A DNA stretch of 64,000 bases from Talinum fruticosum (GCA_021018815.1 JAITYX010000033.1:5311501-5375500); one strand, 5' to 3'. Positions 1 to 41,329 are shown, counted from the first letter of the stretch. The notes: a model not told the origin generated them from the letters alone. Program-made: numbers and translations.

Positions 1-29604
<29,604 letters not shown>

Positions 29605-29689
29605 GCCCTAATTGTAGCATTTATACAAGCAGTACAGGGAATTAATTTGAAATTTAACAGGGTCTATTGCGTCGGCAAATAGCTGCCTG

Positions 29690-31156
29690 CTGCAATTATG
29701 AAGAAGAGATTCACATGATTAGAAACATGAACGGAAAATTTCTGAGAAGATACCTACAGCATGTTAAAGAAATAATACGCAACTATTACAACATTCTATC
29801 CACAACCTTAAAAAGGTAACAACCATGATCACAGACTCAAGTCACATACTCAACTATAGTCAAAAGGTTTCCTTTTCTCCCTTTCTCCACTCTTCCAGCA
29901 AATAGGGAGCTGAAATGCAGGGAAATAGGAAGAAAAGAGCTACGAAAGAAAAATACAGCAGAAGTATACATGTTCCATATCTCAACTAGTCAAAGAACAA
30001 GCTATCACATACCACCAGTATTTCACTTTCTTGAACTACTCCTAAACCAGAATGGCAACCAGCAATAAGGGGCAAGGAAAAGCAGAGAAACATAAAAAAC
30101 AGAATAGAACGTGTCAGCCATTGAGATTTTTCTGTCTTATAGAGTAATCTGCACTTAACATATTAGGCTTCCCACGGGTCCATCTTAGCTAAAAAGAAGG
30201 GATGCAAAGCTTGGCACATCTTTAACCACAGTAACATACACCAGAAACCAATCTTGGGCTTGTGCAAATCTAGAGTTAAAGGAAAATAACTTACCAAACA
30301 AACACTTACAAGAACTGATAACAGAGACTACTTCCAAGCTTATACTGTGAAGTCCGACAATTACAGTTATTCCAATAGCAAGAATGTAGCTGAAAAGATT
30401 AAAATACAGAACATAAGCACAAACAGGAGTATAGAATGTAATTAACATTTCCATTAATTGAGAAGGCGTAAATAAGACCGTATAGCTGAAGATTATAAGA
30501 GCAAAATGAAACTAATAACAGCTTATTAGCAGAACAACGCAACCAGCATAACCAATGTAATTCAAACGACGCAGGAGTTTCCATGATTTACATCTTTTAA
30601 TAGTAATATCACTACAACCCCACCAAAAGCCACAGATATAATCTTACTTCTCAAAATTCAAATCAAAAGAAAAGCCAGCCCAAGAATCACTCTTTCACGT
30701 GACACCCCAGCATAGTAAATGCTCCAATCCCAGTAGAGCAGAGAAAAACTACCAAAGACAAATTCCACTCTCAAATCAGATGCACCTACATTTTCCACAG
30801 TGCTAGAGATCGCTTCCAAAATTAAGCACATCATTTGTCATTAACACCCAATGAAGCAGCCATCAGAATATACACCTGTAAAATTTGCTAATACGTCCAA
30901 AACCCCCAATTTCAGCAATCACTAATTCCGAAATCTAGTTTAACTCCAAGAATTGGTAGCGAAAATTCAACAGAAAAAAAAGGGTTTAGCACTAAACAAA
31001 TACCAATTATAATAGACGTGAAAACCAACTGCCCGGTTCACAATAATAATCAAGTGAAAAGACCTACAAGCAAAACCCCCAGATGAAATCTTCCATATCT
31101 ACGGGCTCACCAAACAAGAAACAAAGCAAAAAGAAACAGCAGAAGAAGAAGCTTAC
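29690..31156 (-). other. CHR4: Large intron in the CHR4 5' UTR
   Basis: About 1.47 kb between exon 1 and exon 2. I see no gene or clear element in it. Introns within the 5' UTR of plant genes often support expression, but nothing here shows that directly. Confidence 0.5.
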
Positions 31157-31295
31157 CCGAAATCTTCGAAAGAATTGAAATGGGGATATTTGTTGAATGA
31201 TTGTGTTAGAATAGTGAGAGGAGGGATTCGGGGAGGGACGAGAAAGAGAGAGAGAGATTAGGGCATGCGAGAGAGGCAATGGACAGGTGTGAGAA
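31157..31295 (-). other. CHR4: CHR4 5' UTR exon 1 (5' limit approximate)
   Basis: On the minus strand a pyrimidine-rich leader ends at a strong donor (CGG|GTAAGC, donor bases 31156-31151). It would be joined to the acceptor just before 29689, where the rest of the leader (29689-29605) precedes the start codon. A CT-rich leader followed by a large first intron in the 5' UTR is common in plant housekeeping genes. The transcription start was not determined; about 31270-31300 is a guess from the end of the CT-rich block. Confidence 0.55.
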
Positions 31296-31740
31296 CCGAG
31301 AAATAGAAAGAGGAGCGGGGAGAGGACAATTGTATAAATAGTGAGAGAATTTTAGAGAGAGAACGGGAGAGGGATATGGGCACACAACACGGATTCGCCG
31401 GGGCTCTCTCTCTCTCTCTCTCTTTCTCTCTCTATCAATCTGACATGGCAGGGGGCGTTGTGTTGTGTTTGGTCTGGAGAGAGAAAGACGGGACAATCCT
31501 CCAGCCAATTAGATCACGCCACGTTGCAGCAGCTGCGCTCATGCCTTCCCCAATCTCTCTCTCTTCGCCCTCACTCACACCCACCCACCTCCATCCCATT
31601 TGCTCACCACCTTGGGAAGAGAGAGAGTCACAGCGGGGGAAGCAAGAAGAGAGAGAGGGGAAGCGGTTTCGCTTTTGTGTTGTTCGTTTGCTGCTTCTTT
31701 CTTAGGGTTGTTCATCATCGCCGCCATCGATTGCCTGGTG
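31200..31740. promoter_or_regulatory. CHR4 promoter region, possibly bidirectional
   Basis: GA/CT-rich tracts (31245-31265, 31350-31372, 31403-31434) lie just upstream of the CHR4 leader. On the minus strand these form CT-rich Y-patch-like runs, usual in TATA-less plant promoters. A consensus TATA box (TATAAATA, about 31334-31341) faces the plus strand, away from CHR4. No plus-strand coding gene follows before the MULE at 31821; the two small plus frames at 31376-31787 are low-complexity. Confidence 0.45.
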
Positions 31741-32454
31741 GTCCTTTGATGAGTGTTTACCTTTGCATGCCCGCAGACTTTTGCTAATTTTTTTCTTCAC
31801 CCGTCTAGCCGTCTAACTCTCAAAAAAAAAAAAAAAATAGTAGGTATCTTAAATTTTAGGTCACCTATTTTTGAATCCAAAGTTATCAAAAATTAAATGA
31901 AGGCGCCTTAAATAATTGGGTTAACTACTTTCGGGTTCAATTTTAGGTCTAATCTTGAACGGAGTTGTGAAAAGTCTAAAAATAACCTTTTTAATCGAGG
32001 AAAAAGTGAGAATTAACTCCACCATATCACGCCTATCGTTAGCCCAACCAAACCACATACAAGATCCTCAACTACTCGGTCAAACCCCGTATAACCCATC
32101 GATAAGACAAACAAACCACGGCCAAAGTTAACCCAAGCCAAAACCGCCTCTCCCAAACCTAAGTACAAGGTCGCTGCTAACTATTACCCCGTGCTTGGAC
32201 CGGAAGAGTTAGATGATTTTGATGTGACGTCACTTGTCAAAAGTGCCTCGGTGGGATGGTGAAAATGAGTGGGATGGTGGTAATGAAATTGAGGTTCAAA
32301 TTGTTGGTGATGGGGATCAAGTTGCAGTGCTTAGGGATAATTGTTCATCTTCCGATGATAGTGATGATGAGGATTCCGAGCATCGGTGGCGGTGTGGATG
32401 AGTCAAAGGAGGAATCTCTGGATGAAGAGATATTTTCTAGTGATTCGAGAGGAA

Positions 32455-35400
32455 GACTTAGAGTTAGAAAATGAAAAGACGATGCAAGTGGGTGCCAAAA
32501 TCATTGACAATCCTAAAGATAGGACCTTAGTTGTTAATAAAATGGTTAAGATAATAGGGCAAGGGTGTTTGTGGAAGAGGAATAGGGATGGGAGGATAAG
32601 TTTGATGGCGGATCATATTTTTAGTTGTAAGGAAGACTTACTTGCAATTATGAGAGAGAGTTGCATTGTAGAGGGATTCATAATGAAGAAAGAGAAAAAT
32701 GAGGAGACTAGGTACACATAGAGATGTGAGGATTCAAGGTGTACTTGGAGGATTCACTGCAGTGTCCTTGTTGGTAGGACTACCCGGATGGTGAAATCAC
32801 ACATTGGGAGGCATGTGTGTGAGAGGCCTGAGAGAAATAAGATGGCAAACTCACCTCGGGTTGCTCAAAAACTCTTGCATTATTTCATTGTTTCTCCAAA
32901 ATTGGATGTCAAGGAAATGCAGTCAATCATCATGAACAAGTATTTGACATTTGTGTCAAACTACATTTGTTGAAGGGAAAGAAGATTGTTAAGGGCAACT
33001 GTTGAAGGGAAACATGAAGAGGGGTACAAGTATTTGCCTAAATATGATGAAGAGTTCAAGGCAAAAAACCCAGGATCTGTTTGTGTCATAAGTTGGTTGG
33101 AGTAAGGTCCTGGTAAAAATCATGTTTTCAAACACATGCTCATTTGTGTTGGTCCTGCTATCACTGCATTCAAGCGATTCCGTAGGCCTTTATTGGGATA
33201 GATGCCACTCACCTTAACGGAGTTTATAGGGAGTACTCCTTACTCGCAATGACTTTAGATGGAAGCAATGGTCGGTTTCCATTAGCATATGCGAGTGGTT
33301 GAGATTGAGAATGAAGAAGAACGGGGTTTCTTCTTGACTAACTTTAAAAGGGCACTTGATGCAGTTGAGGATCAATCTAGATATACAATAATGTCGAGAC
33401 AGGCACAAGGTAAGTTCAAATTTATTACATAGTTCAATTTTTTTAATTAATCATATCATTTTATTTTTATTCATAATTCTTTTAAGTTCAATAATGTCGG
33501 ACTTAGAGTTAGAAAATGAAAAGACGATGCAAGTGGGTGCCAAAATCATTGACAATCCTAAAGATAGGACCTTAGTTGTTAATAAAATGGTTAAGATAAT
33601 AGGGCAAGGGTGTTTGTGGAAGAGGAATAGGGATGGGAGGATAAGTTTGATGGCGAGATCATATTTTTAGTTGTAAGGAAGACTTACTTGCAATTATGAG
33701 AGAGAGTTGCATTGTAGAGGGATTCATAATGAAGAAAGAGAAAAATGAGGAGACTAGGTACACATAGAGATGTGAGGATTCAAGGTGTACTTGGAGGATT
33801 CACTGCAGGTGTCCTTGTTGGTAGGACTACCCGGATGGTGAAATCACACATTGGGAGGCATGTGTGTGAGAGGCCCGAGAGAAATAAGATGGCAAACTCA
33901 CCTCGGGTTGCTCAAAAACTCTTGCATTATTTCATTGTTTCTCCAAAATTGGATGTCAAGGAAATGCAATCAATCATCATGAACAAGTATTTGACATTTG
34001 TGTCAAACTACATTTGTTGAAGGGAAAGAAGATTGTTAAGGGCAAGCTGTTGAAGGGAAACATGAAGAGGGGTACAAGTATTTGCCTAAATATGATGAAG
34101 AGTTCAAGGCAAAAAAACCCGGGATCTGTTTGTGTCATAAGTTGGTTGGAGTAAGGTCCTGGTAAAAATCATGTTTTCAAACACATGCTCATTTGTGTTG
34201 GTCCCGCTATCACCGCATTCAAGCGATTCTCGTAGGCCTTTATTGGGATAGATGCCACTCACCTTAACGGAGTTTATAGGGAGTACTCCTTACTCGCAAT
34301 GACTTTAGATGGAAGCAATGGTCGGTTTCCATTAGCATATGCAAGTGGTTGAGATTGAGAATGAAGAAGAACGGGGTTTCTTCTTGACTAACTTTAAAAG
34401 GGCACTTGATGCGGTTGAGGATCAATCTAGATATACAATAATGTCGAGCAGGCACAAGGTAAGTTCAAATTTATTACATAGTTCAATTTTTTTAATTAAT
34501 CATATCATTTTATTTTTATTCATAATTCTTTTAAGTTCAATAATGTCGGACTTAGAGTTAGAAAATGAAAAGACGATGCAAGTGGGTGCCAAAATCATTG
34601 ACAATCCTAAAGATAGGACCTTAGTTGTTAATAAAATGGTTAAGATAATAGGGCAAGGGTGTTTGTGGAAGAGGAATAGGGATGGGAGGATAAGTTTGAT
34701 GGCGAGATCATATTTTTAGTTGTAAGGAAGACTTACTTGCAATTATGAGAGAGAGTTGCATTGTAGAGGGATTCATAATGAAGAAAGAGAAAATGAGGAG
34801 ACTAGGTACACACAGAGATGTGAGGATTCAAGGTGTACTTGGAGGATTCACTGCAGTGTCCTTGTTGGTAGGACTACCTGGATGGTGAAATCACACATTG
34901 GGAGGCATGTGTGTGAGAGGCCCGAGAGAAATAAGATGGCAAACTCACCTCGGGTTGCTCAAAAACTCTTGCATTATTTCATTGTTTCTCCAAAATTGGA
35001 TGTCAAGGAAATGCAGTCAATCATCATGAACAAGTATTTGACATTTGTGTCAAACTACATTTGTTGAAGGGAAAGAAGATTGTTAAGGGCAACTGTTGAA
35101 GGGAAACATGAAGAGGGGTACAAGTATTTGCCTAAATATGATGAAGAGTTCAAGGCAAAAAACCCAGGATCTATTTGTGTCATAAGTTGGTTGGAGTAAG
35201 GTCCTGGTAAAAATCATGTTTTCAAACACATGCTCATTTGTGTTGGTCCTGCTATCACCGCATTCAAGCGATTCCGTAGGCCTTTATTGGGATAGATGCC
35301 ACTCACCTTAACGGAGTTTATAGGGGAGTACTCCTTACTCGCAATGACTTTAGATGGAAGCAATGGTCGGTTTCCATTAGCATATGCGAGTGGTTGAGAT

Positions 35401-36633
35401 TGAGAATGAAGAAGAACGGGGTTTCTTCTTGACTAACTTTAAAAGGGCACTTGATGCAGTTGAGGATCAATCTAGATATACAATAATGTCGACAGGCACA
35501 AGGTAAGTTCAAATTTATTACATAGTTCAATTTTTTTAATTAATCATATCATTTTATTTTTATTCATAATTCTTTTAAGTTCAATAATGTCGGACTTAGA
35601 GTTAGAAAATGAAAAGACGATGCAAGTGGGTGCCAAAATCATTGACAATCCTAAAGATAGGACCTTAGTTGTTAATAAAATGGTTAAGATAATAGGGCAA
35701 GGGTGTTTGTGGAAGAGGAATAGGGATGGGAGGATAAGTTTGATGGCGAGATCATATTTTTAGTTGTAAGGAAGACTTACTTGCAATTATGAGAGAGAGT
35801 TGCATTGTAGAGGGATTCATAATGAAGAAAGAGAAAATGAGGAGACTAGGTACACACAGAGATGTGAGGATTCAAGGTGTACTTGGAGGATTCACTGCAG
35901 GTGTCCTTGTTGGTAGGACTACCCGGATGGTGAAATCACACATTGGGAGGCATGTGTGTGAGAGGCCCGAGAGAAATAAGATGGCAAACTCACCTCGGGT
36001 TGCTCAAAAACTCTTGCATTATTTCATTGTTTCTCCAAAATTGGATGTCAAGGAAATGCGAGTCAATCATCATGAACAAGTATTTGACATTTGTGTCAAA
36101 CTACATTTGTTGAAGGGAAAGAAAATTGTTAAGGGCAACTCGTTGAAGGGAAACATGAAGAGGGGTACAAGTATTTGCCTAAATATGATGAAGAGTTCAA
36201 GGCAAAAAACCCGGGATCTATTTGTGTCATAAGTTGGTTGGAGTAAGGTCCTGGTAAAAATCATGTTTTCAAACACATGCTCATTTGTGTTGGTCCCGCT
36301 ATCACCGCATTCAAGCGATTCACGTAGGCCTTTATTGGGATAGATGCCACTCACCTTAACGGAGTTTATAGGGAGTACTCCTTACTGCAATGACTTTAGA
36401 TGGAAGCAATGGTCGGTTTCCATTAGCATATGCAGTGGTTGAGATTGAGAATGAAGAAGAACGGGGTTTCTTCTTGACTAACTTTAAAAGGGCACTTGAT
36501 GCGGTTGAGGATCAATCTAGATATACAATAATGTCGGACAGTGCACAAGGTAAGTTCAAATTTATTACATAGTTCAATTTTTTTAATTAATCATATCATT
36601 TTATTTTTATTCATAATTCTTTTAAGTTCATTA
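32455..36633 (+). repeat. Tandem array: four copies of a 1.05-kb transposase segment
   Basis: Copies start at GACTTAGAGTTAGAAAATG: 32455, 33500, 34549 and 35593 (spacings 1045, 1049 and 1044 bp). The last ends about 36633. Each copy covers the MuDR domain, the GIDATHL part of the DDE domain, the GTAAGT donor and about 90 bp of intron. Junctions between copies read TTCAATAATGTCG followed directly by GACTTAGAG. Copies are about 98-99% identical, with scattered C/T substitutions and one-base indels. Confidence 0.95.
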
Positions 36634-36643
36634 ATTTTATATA

Positions 36644-37073
36644 GAGATATTAACATTTACCTCCCTCGAGGTATTTGGAAATCATTTTTACACCCTCCAG
36701 GTATTGGTATATATTTTTACCCACTCTAGGTTTAGAGATAAAAAATATTTAAGATAAAAAAACGGTAGGAGGCTAATCGAAAATGTAAAAGGACAAGTTT
36801 GTCCCTAATTTTTAAAATAAAATGATTATGCTACCTCTCATTAGTTATTGGCGCTTTAGTGCAAAGAGGGCAATTTTGGTACTTTACCTCATTTTCTTAT
36901 GCCACGTCGAGCACACTCACCGGATTTGGATGTTTTCTATTATTAAGAACAATGGTCAATGTATAACTCAAATATTAACTACTCCGGTCGGGGTGGGTAA
37001 AAATATATACCAATACATGGAGGATGTAAAAATGATTTCCAAATACCTCGAGGAAGGTAAATGTTAATATCTC
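36644..37073. mobile_element. MITE (MULE-type target duplication) inside the MULE transposase intron
   Basis: The 430-bp element has terminal inverted repeats of about 82 bp with only a few mismatches, beginning GAGATATTAACATTTACC at both ends. It is flanked by the 10-bp direct repeat ATTTTATATA (36634-36643 and 37074-37083). It contains no coding sequence. The target length suggests mobilisation by a Mutator-like transposase, but the ends differ from those of the host MULE. Confidence 0.92.
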
Positions 37074-40000
37074 ATTTTATATATGTTGGTGTATTAGGAG
37101 CTTGTAAATGCATTGGAAAAAGTCATGCCAACTACTTCAAGGAGGATATGCATTATCCATTACTTTAAGAACTTCTCTTCACTTTTTCCTGGTAAGTAAC
37201 AATTTTTACATGTAAGTTTGCATTATACTTTTCTAACTTCTCTTCATCGCTTCACTTTCCATTAGCATACTTTTATGTCCATTTAACTCTTAAGTTTGTT
37301 GTGATTGATGAAACTTATTTTATGTATGCCTTATAAGTTTGCAGTATTTACTATAACTTATTTTATGCATACATATAAGATGTATGTCTTATAATTTTGC
37401 GGTATTTACATTAATGTATGCCTTATTTGTCTGTCCATTTCACTCAAAAGTTTGCATAATGTTTCATCCTTGCAATATTTGCATAATTTATTCTTCGTTT
37501 CCTTTCTATAAGTGCTTGGTATTTGTATACTTTGACATAACTTTAAGAAATTTACTTCCTTTCTATAGGTGCTTGGTTCCATGCATACTTTTATATTGCT
37601 GCAAATGCCTATGCCCCTTTTGTGCATCTAAAAGCCATGGAAAAATTAAGAAGCAAGATCTAGTTGCATACCATTGGCTTAGAGACAGTGAGCCATTAGA
37701 GTTATGGGCTAGATTTAAGTTTGATGTGAACTTGAAGTGTGAGGATAATACTAATAACTTCTTAGAGAGTTTTAATCATGCCATTATGAAGTTTAGAGGA
37801 CTGCCTTGTCTGTCCATGCTTGAGGAAATCAGGAAGTTAATTGGTCATACGTTTGTGACGAGGTATGAAAAGGCACAAAGTTGGCAAGGTAAACTGGTGT
37901 CTTGTGTTGAGAGAGGTAGAGGTGGATATTAGGAATTGTTCAAGCATACTTCATGTAGGAAATGGAGAATTTGATGTAAAAGAAGGACAAACCAACTTCA
38001 TAGTTAGGTTGAATGATAAGTTCTGTGACTATAAAAAGTGGCAAGCATAAAGGAATCCCTTGTAAACATGCAACAAGATGAATTGCAAGGATGAAACACT
38101 CGTTAGATGATTATGTGGAGGACTCGTTATAGTATAGAAACATACAAAAACCTCTACAACCACATCATTCATTCTATTGTTGATCCTTCTATGTTGGAAG
38201 ATAGGGACCCGCCTGAGTTAGATCCCCCTCAACGTCAAGTTAAGCTCGGCGAGCGAGCGAGAACACAAGAGAAGAGAGACATAACCATATCTTGTGCATG
38301 ATTTCCAACTCTCACATAAAGTGCAAGGGTCCGGCACCACCAAGTAAACTTCATGTTTTTCCCTTTCATAAGTGTTTCATAGCTGCAAATATTAATTTTT
38401 TTACTCGACTTTGCTACACGAGTGTACTAAATGCTTTAGGTTTGGACACAATTCTCGTACTTGTGGGAAGCCAAGGGATAAATTTGGAAGATTATTGAGG
38501 AATAGAAAAAGGCAACCCAAAAATAAGGAGCCAAAACCTCGTGGCGAGGCCAAGGAAAACCCGGACAAGCACAACTCTTCCTCCTTCTACCTCTGCTCCC
38601 TCTACTTCTACTCAAGCCAAGGGAAAGTCATCCAAAGCTCGTGGCAAGGCAATGAATATGCAGTCTCCATCTGCTCCTTCTGCAACTGCTCCCTCTACTT
38701 CTGCTCCCCTACATCTCCTCCCTTTGCCTTTGTTCCCCCTATATCTCCTCCATCTACCTCCGATCCATTATCAAGTCCTCGACTCATCAAAAGTGGAAGT
38801 GCATTTTAGTTTACATCTTGATCTATTTTGTTGGAAGATTATGTACTCAAATTTGTGGGAATATTATGTCATTAAGACAATGTTTTTTATTCTTCTTGGT
38901 GTTGTAATTTGTTGTTGGAAGACTATGTGATGAACTACTTTGTAGGTTCTATTGTGTTCACAAACAGATTTTACCTTATTTTGGTGTTGCAACACTAATT
39001 AAATTTTCTTTTCATTCAAAGTGTAGTTGACAAGAGCCAAAATATACAAAGTGTAGTTGACAAGAGCCAATTCTAACATATCAATAACAAAGGTCGCCAA
39101 TTTTAATAAACAGAACATAATCACCAATATCATAAATTTCCTTATCATAACAATTAAACAACAAGGATAAATCCAACAACTACAATCAGTCCAATTAATA
39201 ACATGATAACAATGCTTAAACCCTTCTCGATCAACTTGTACATGATTCTTAGTTGTTGCAACTCGTTCTTAATTTCACTCAGCAAGCTAATAATAGTCCT
39301 CTTACACTCGAGCAATATTTGGATCTACCCATTTGATGAACTTTTTACATCTTATGCACTTCAATTATTCCCTTCATGGGTTTTCCCTCGAATGTGAAAC
39401 CCTTCTTTTTCCCACCAAATGGCATCTTGGGCATAACTCATCATTGTTCCGATTATATGCATTGCTCCTTGAAGATGATATGCCTTCCATTGTTACCAAC
39501 CGCCACGAGAAAAAAAAAACCCCCACAATCCTCAAGCCCAAAAATCGGAAAATTTTTCCAAATTGTGAAATTCCACAAACAAATAAGTGGATACCACACA
39601 ATAGGGGAAGAAATACAACAATAGCAATGAATAAGGGTTGCTCCTTTTGCAAAGGAGTGAAAATTAATTAGGGATAAAGAAACGAGAGGAAGGGACGACA
39701 ATGGTGAAGAAGGAAGTGAAAGTACCAAGTTTCACAAACTAAGCTTCAAGTACGCCTTCTTCTTCAAACCGAAGATGGAAAAACAGAGGAGAGAGAAAAT
39801 TGAAGGACAAAACTCATGGAGATGGAGGTTGAGGGGGATAACGAAGAAGGAGGCAAGCTATATAGAAGGAGAGAAGAAATAACATGACCGTTGCAATAAG
39901 GGTAATACGGGAAGTTCAACTCAAACAGTCGGAAAAGCGAAGCTCGAGCCCGGAATTGGACCTCGGAAATAGTTGGCCCAATTATTTAAAGCGCCTTAAT

Positions 40001-40078
40001 TTAATTTTTGATAACTCTAAGTCTAAAAATAGATGACCTAAAATTTAAGTTACCTACTAGTTTTTTTTTGTCTAACTC

Positions 40079-40140
40079 TTTCCTTCCTTTTTTAAAAAAT
40101 ACGTAGTAAATAATGATCCAATCCTCTTTTCTATAATAAT
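40079..40140. repeat. Dispersed repeat, copy 1
   Basis: This segment starts immediately after the MULE target site and contains AAAAAATACGTAGTAAATAA then TGATCCAATCCTCTTTTC. It is repeated at 46235-46305. The MULE may have inserted at the edge of an older repeat. Confidence 0.8.
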
Positions 40141-40144
40141 GTAT

Positions 40145-40560
40145 CTCATATATAAAGGGAACATGGTTCCTGGATAAATTTTGAGTTGCCATATTTATCC
40201 GTTTATTAGTTTAAATTATAAGCATAAAATTATAATTATAATATTTATCAATTATTTTACTTTTTCTTTCTCTCCCCTCCCTCCCCTCCCTCTCTTCATC
40301 TCTCACGTTAGTTTCATTGTCTCCAACTTCAATTACTCCATTTCTCCCACCCTACCCTCTATGCTCTCTCTTTCTCTAAATTCTAATTGTATTCAGATTC
40401 AATCCTATGCAAATATCTTCCTACGACGGCTCGAAGTGACGGATGGAAGAATCGAGTCGCTCAACATTGTTGTTGCTCCGATACCGTCGGGTAAATTTCT
40501 TTCATTCGGTCATCGGTTTCTTTTTATTCTTTGTTTTGATTTGGTTACCAATTCCCGTTA
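40145..40560 (+). promoter_or_regulatory. Possible promoter and first exon of an unknown or decayed gene
   Basis: A TATATAAAG box (about 40151) is followed by a CT-rich leader (40260-40380) and a candidate exon ending CCGTCGG|GTAAATTTC near 40491, with T-rich sequence after it. The combination resembles a plant promoter, 5' exon and first intron. No second exon was found before the MITE at 40792, and I do not recognise the short encoded peptide. Weak evidence. Confidence 0.25.
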
Positions 40561-40791
40561 GTTATTTTTGTGTTTTGTTTTAAGCTTAAAAGAACTTTGT
40601 AAATGGATTTTTTTCGTTTATAATCCGTAAATGAGATATAGAAGTTCAAGCACCTAAGCATAATTCGACAGAATCTTCTATCCTTCATTTACATAGCAAA
40701 ATTCACAATTCGAGCACACATCTAACTTTATCCAAACTTACAATTTACAAAAGTAAAATACCATATAATCAATGGATAAAGAGAGAGAAAC

Positions 40792-41314
40792 TAGCGATGT
40801 CAAAAAATCGGATTCGGGTCAATTCGGGTTCGGACAATTCGGACAATCGGACAAAAACACCATACCCGGACCCTGTCTAAATTACGGATTCGGACGCCTT
40901 GACCAAACCCGAACCCAACCCGAACCCCTGTCCTAACTCGAATGTCCGTATGTCCGAATTTTTGATATGAACTTTTGAAAATTGAGTCGAAATTATGTAT
41001 GTGACCGAACCCGAACTCAAATTTCCGATGTTCGAACCCGAATGTCCGAATATTTTATTGAAAATTTTGTAAATTTTGGACTAAATTATACCTAAACCCG
41101 AATGAACGAATGTCTAAACCCGATTGTCCGATTGTCCGATTTTGTCCGAATCCGAATAAGTCACAAAATTCGGACAACTCGAACCCGAATTGCCAAACCC
41201 GAACCCGACCGAATTTTAATTTGGACATGACCGATTGTCCGAATTTAAAATTCGGACAAACATTTGTGATTGGACCCGAGTTTTTTTCGGGTCGAACGGA
41301 TTTTGCCGGCGCTA
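40792..41314. mobile_element. hAT-type MITE composed of CCGAAC/TCGGAC-like repeats
   Basis: The 523-bp element is flanked by the perfect 8-bp direct repeat AGAGAAAC (40784-40791 and 41315-41322). Its ends are short imperfect inverted repeats: TAGCGATGTCAAAA on the left, and TAGCGCCGGCAAAA read inward from the right. The interior is an irregular series of CCCGAAC, TTCGGGT, GTCCGAT and TTCGGAC words on both strands. Confidence 0.92.
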
Positions 41315-41329
41315 AGAGAAACCTAGTAG

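Larger units (their letters stand above)
32165..38620 (+). pseudogene. MuDR/MULE transposase gene (MuDR N-domain, DDE domain, SWIM, CCHC), expanded and frameshifted
   Basis: Blocks in order: acidic N-terminus (YYPVLGPEELDDFD; SSSDDSDDEDS); MuDR domain (CTWRIHCSVLVGRT, SHIGRHVCERPERNKMA); start of the DDE domain (LLGIDATHLNGVYREYSLLA, then TLDGSNGRFPLAYAVVE). After a donor at 36549/36550 comes an exon 37098-37191 (TTSRRICIIHYFKNFSS), then 37569-38135 (DLVAYHWLRDSEPLELWARF, NNFLESFNHAIMKFRG, SWIM-like GIPCKHA). A CCHC knuckle CTKCFRFGHNSRTC follows at about 38420, then a Lys/Pro-rich tail. Frameshifts and the fourfold repeat make an intact product unlikely. Confidence 0.9.
31821..40070 (+). mobile_element. 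Mutator-like element (MULE), 8,250 bp, complete ends
   Basis: Terminal inverted repeats of about 120 bp (31821-31945 and 39951-40070) both read inward as a C, an A run, then TAGTAGGTA and CTTAAATTTTAGGTCA. They are flanked by a perfect 9-bp direct repeat TCTAACTCT (31812-31820 and 40071-40079), the standard MULE target duplication. Inside is a MuDR-type transposase gene on the plus strand with a tandem expansion. The region 38930-39900 has no recognised coding sequence. The element lies 0.5 kb upstream of CHR4. Confidence 0.96.

Noticed and set aside
32256..36572. Many separate 60-150-aa plus and minus frames
   Set aside because: They are pieces and shadows of the repeated MULE transposase segment, split by one-base indels.
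32455..36633. CRISPR-like array
   Set aside because: The repeat unit is 1.05 kb with no short spacers, lies in a plant transposon and encodes transposase domains.
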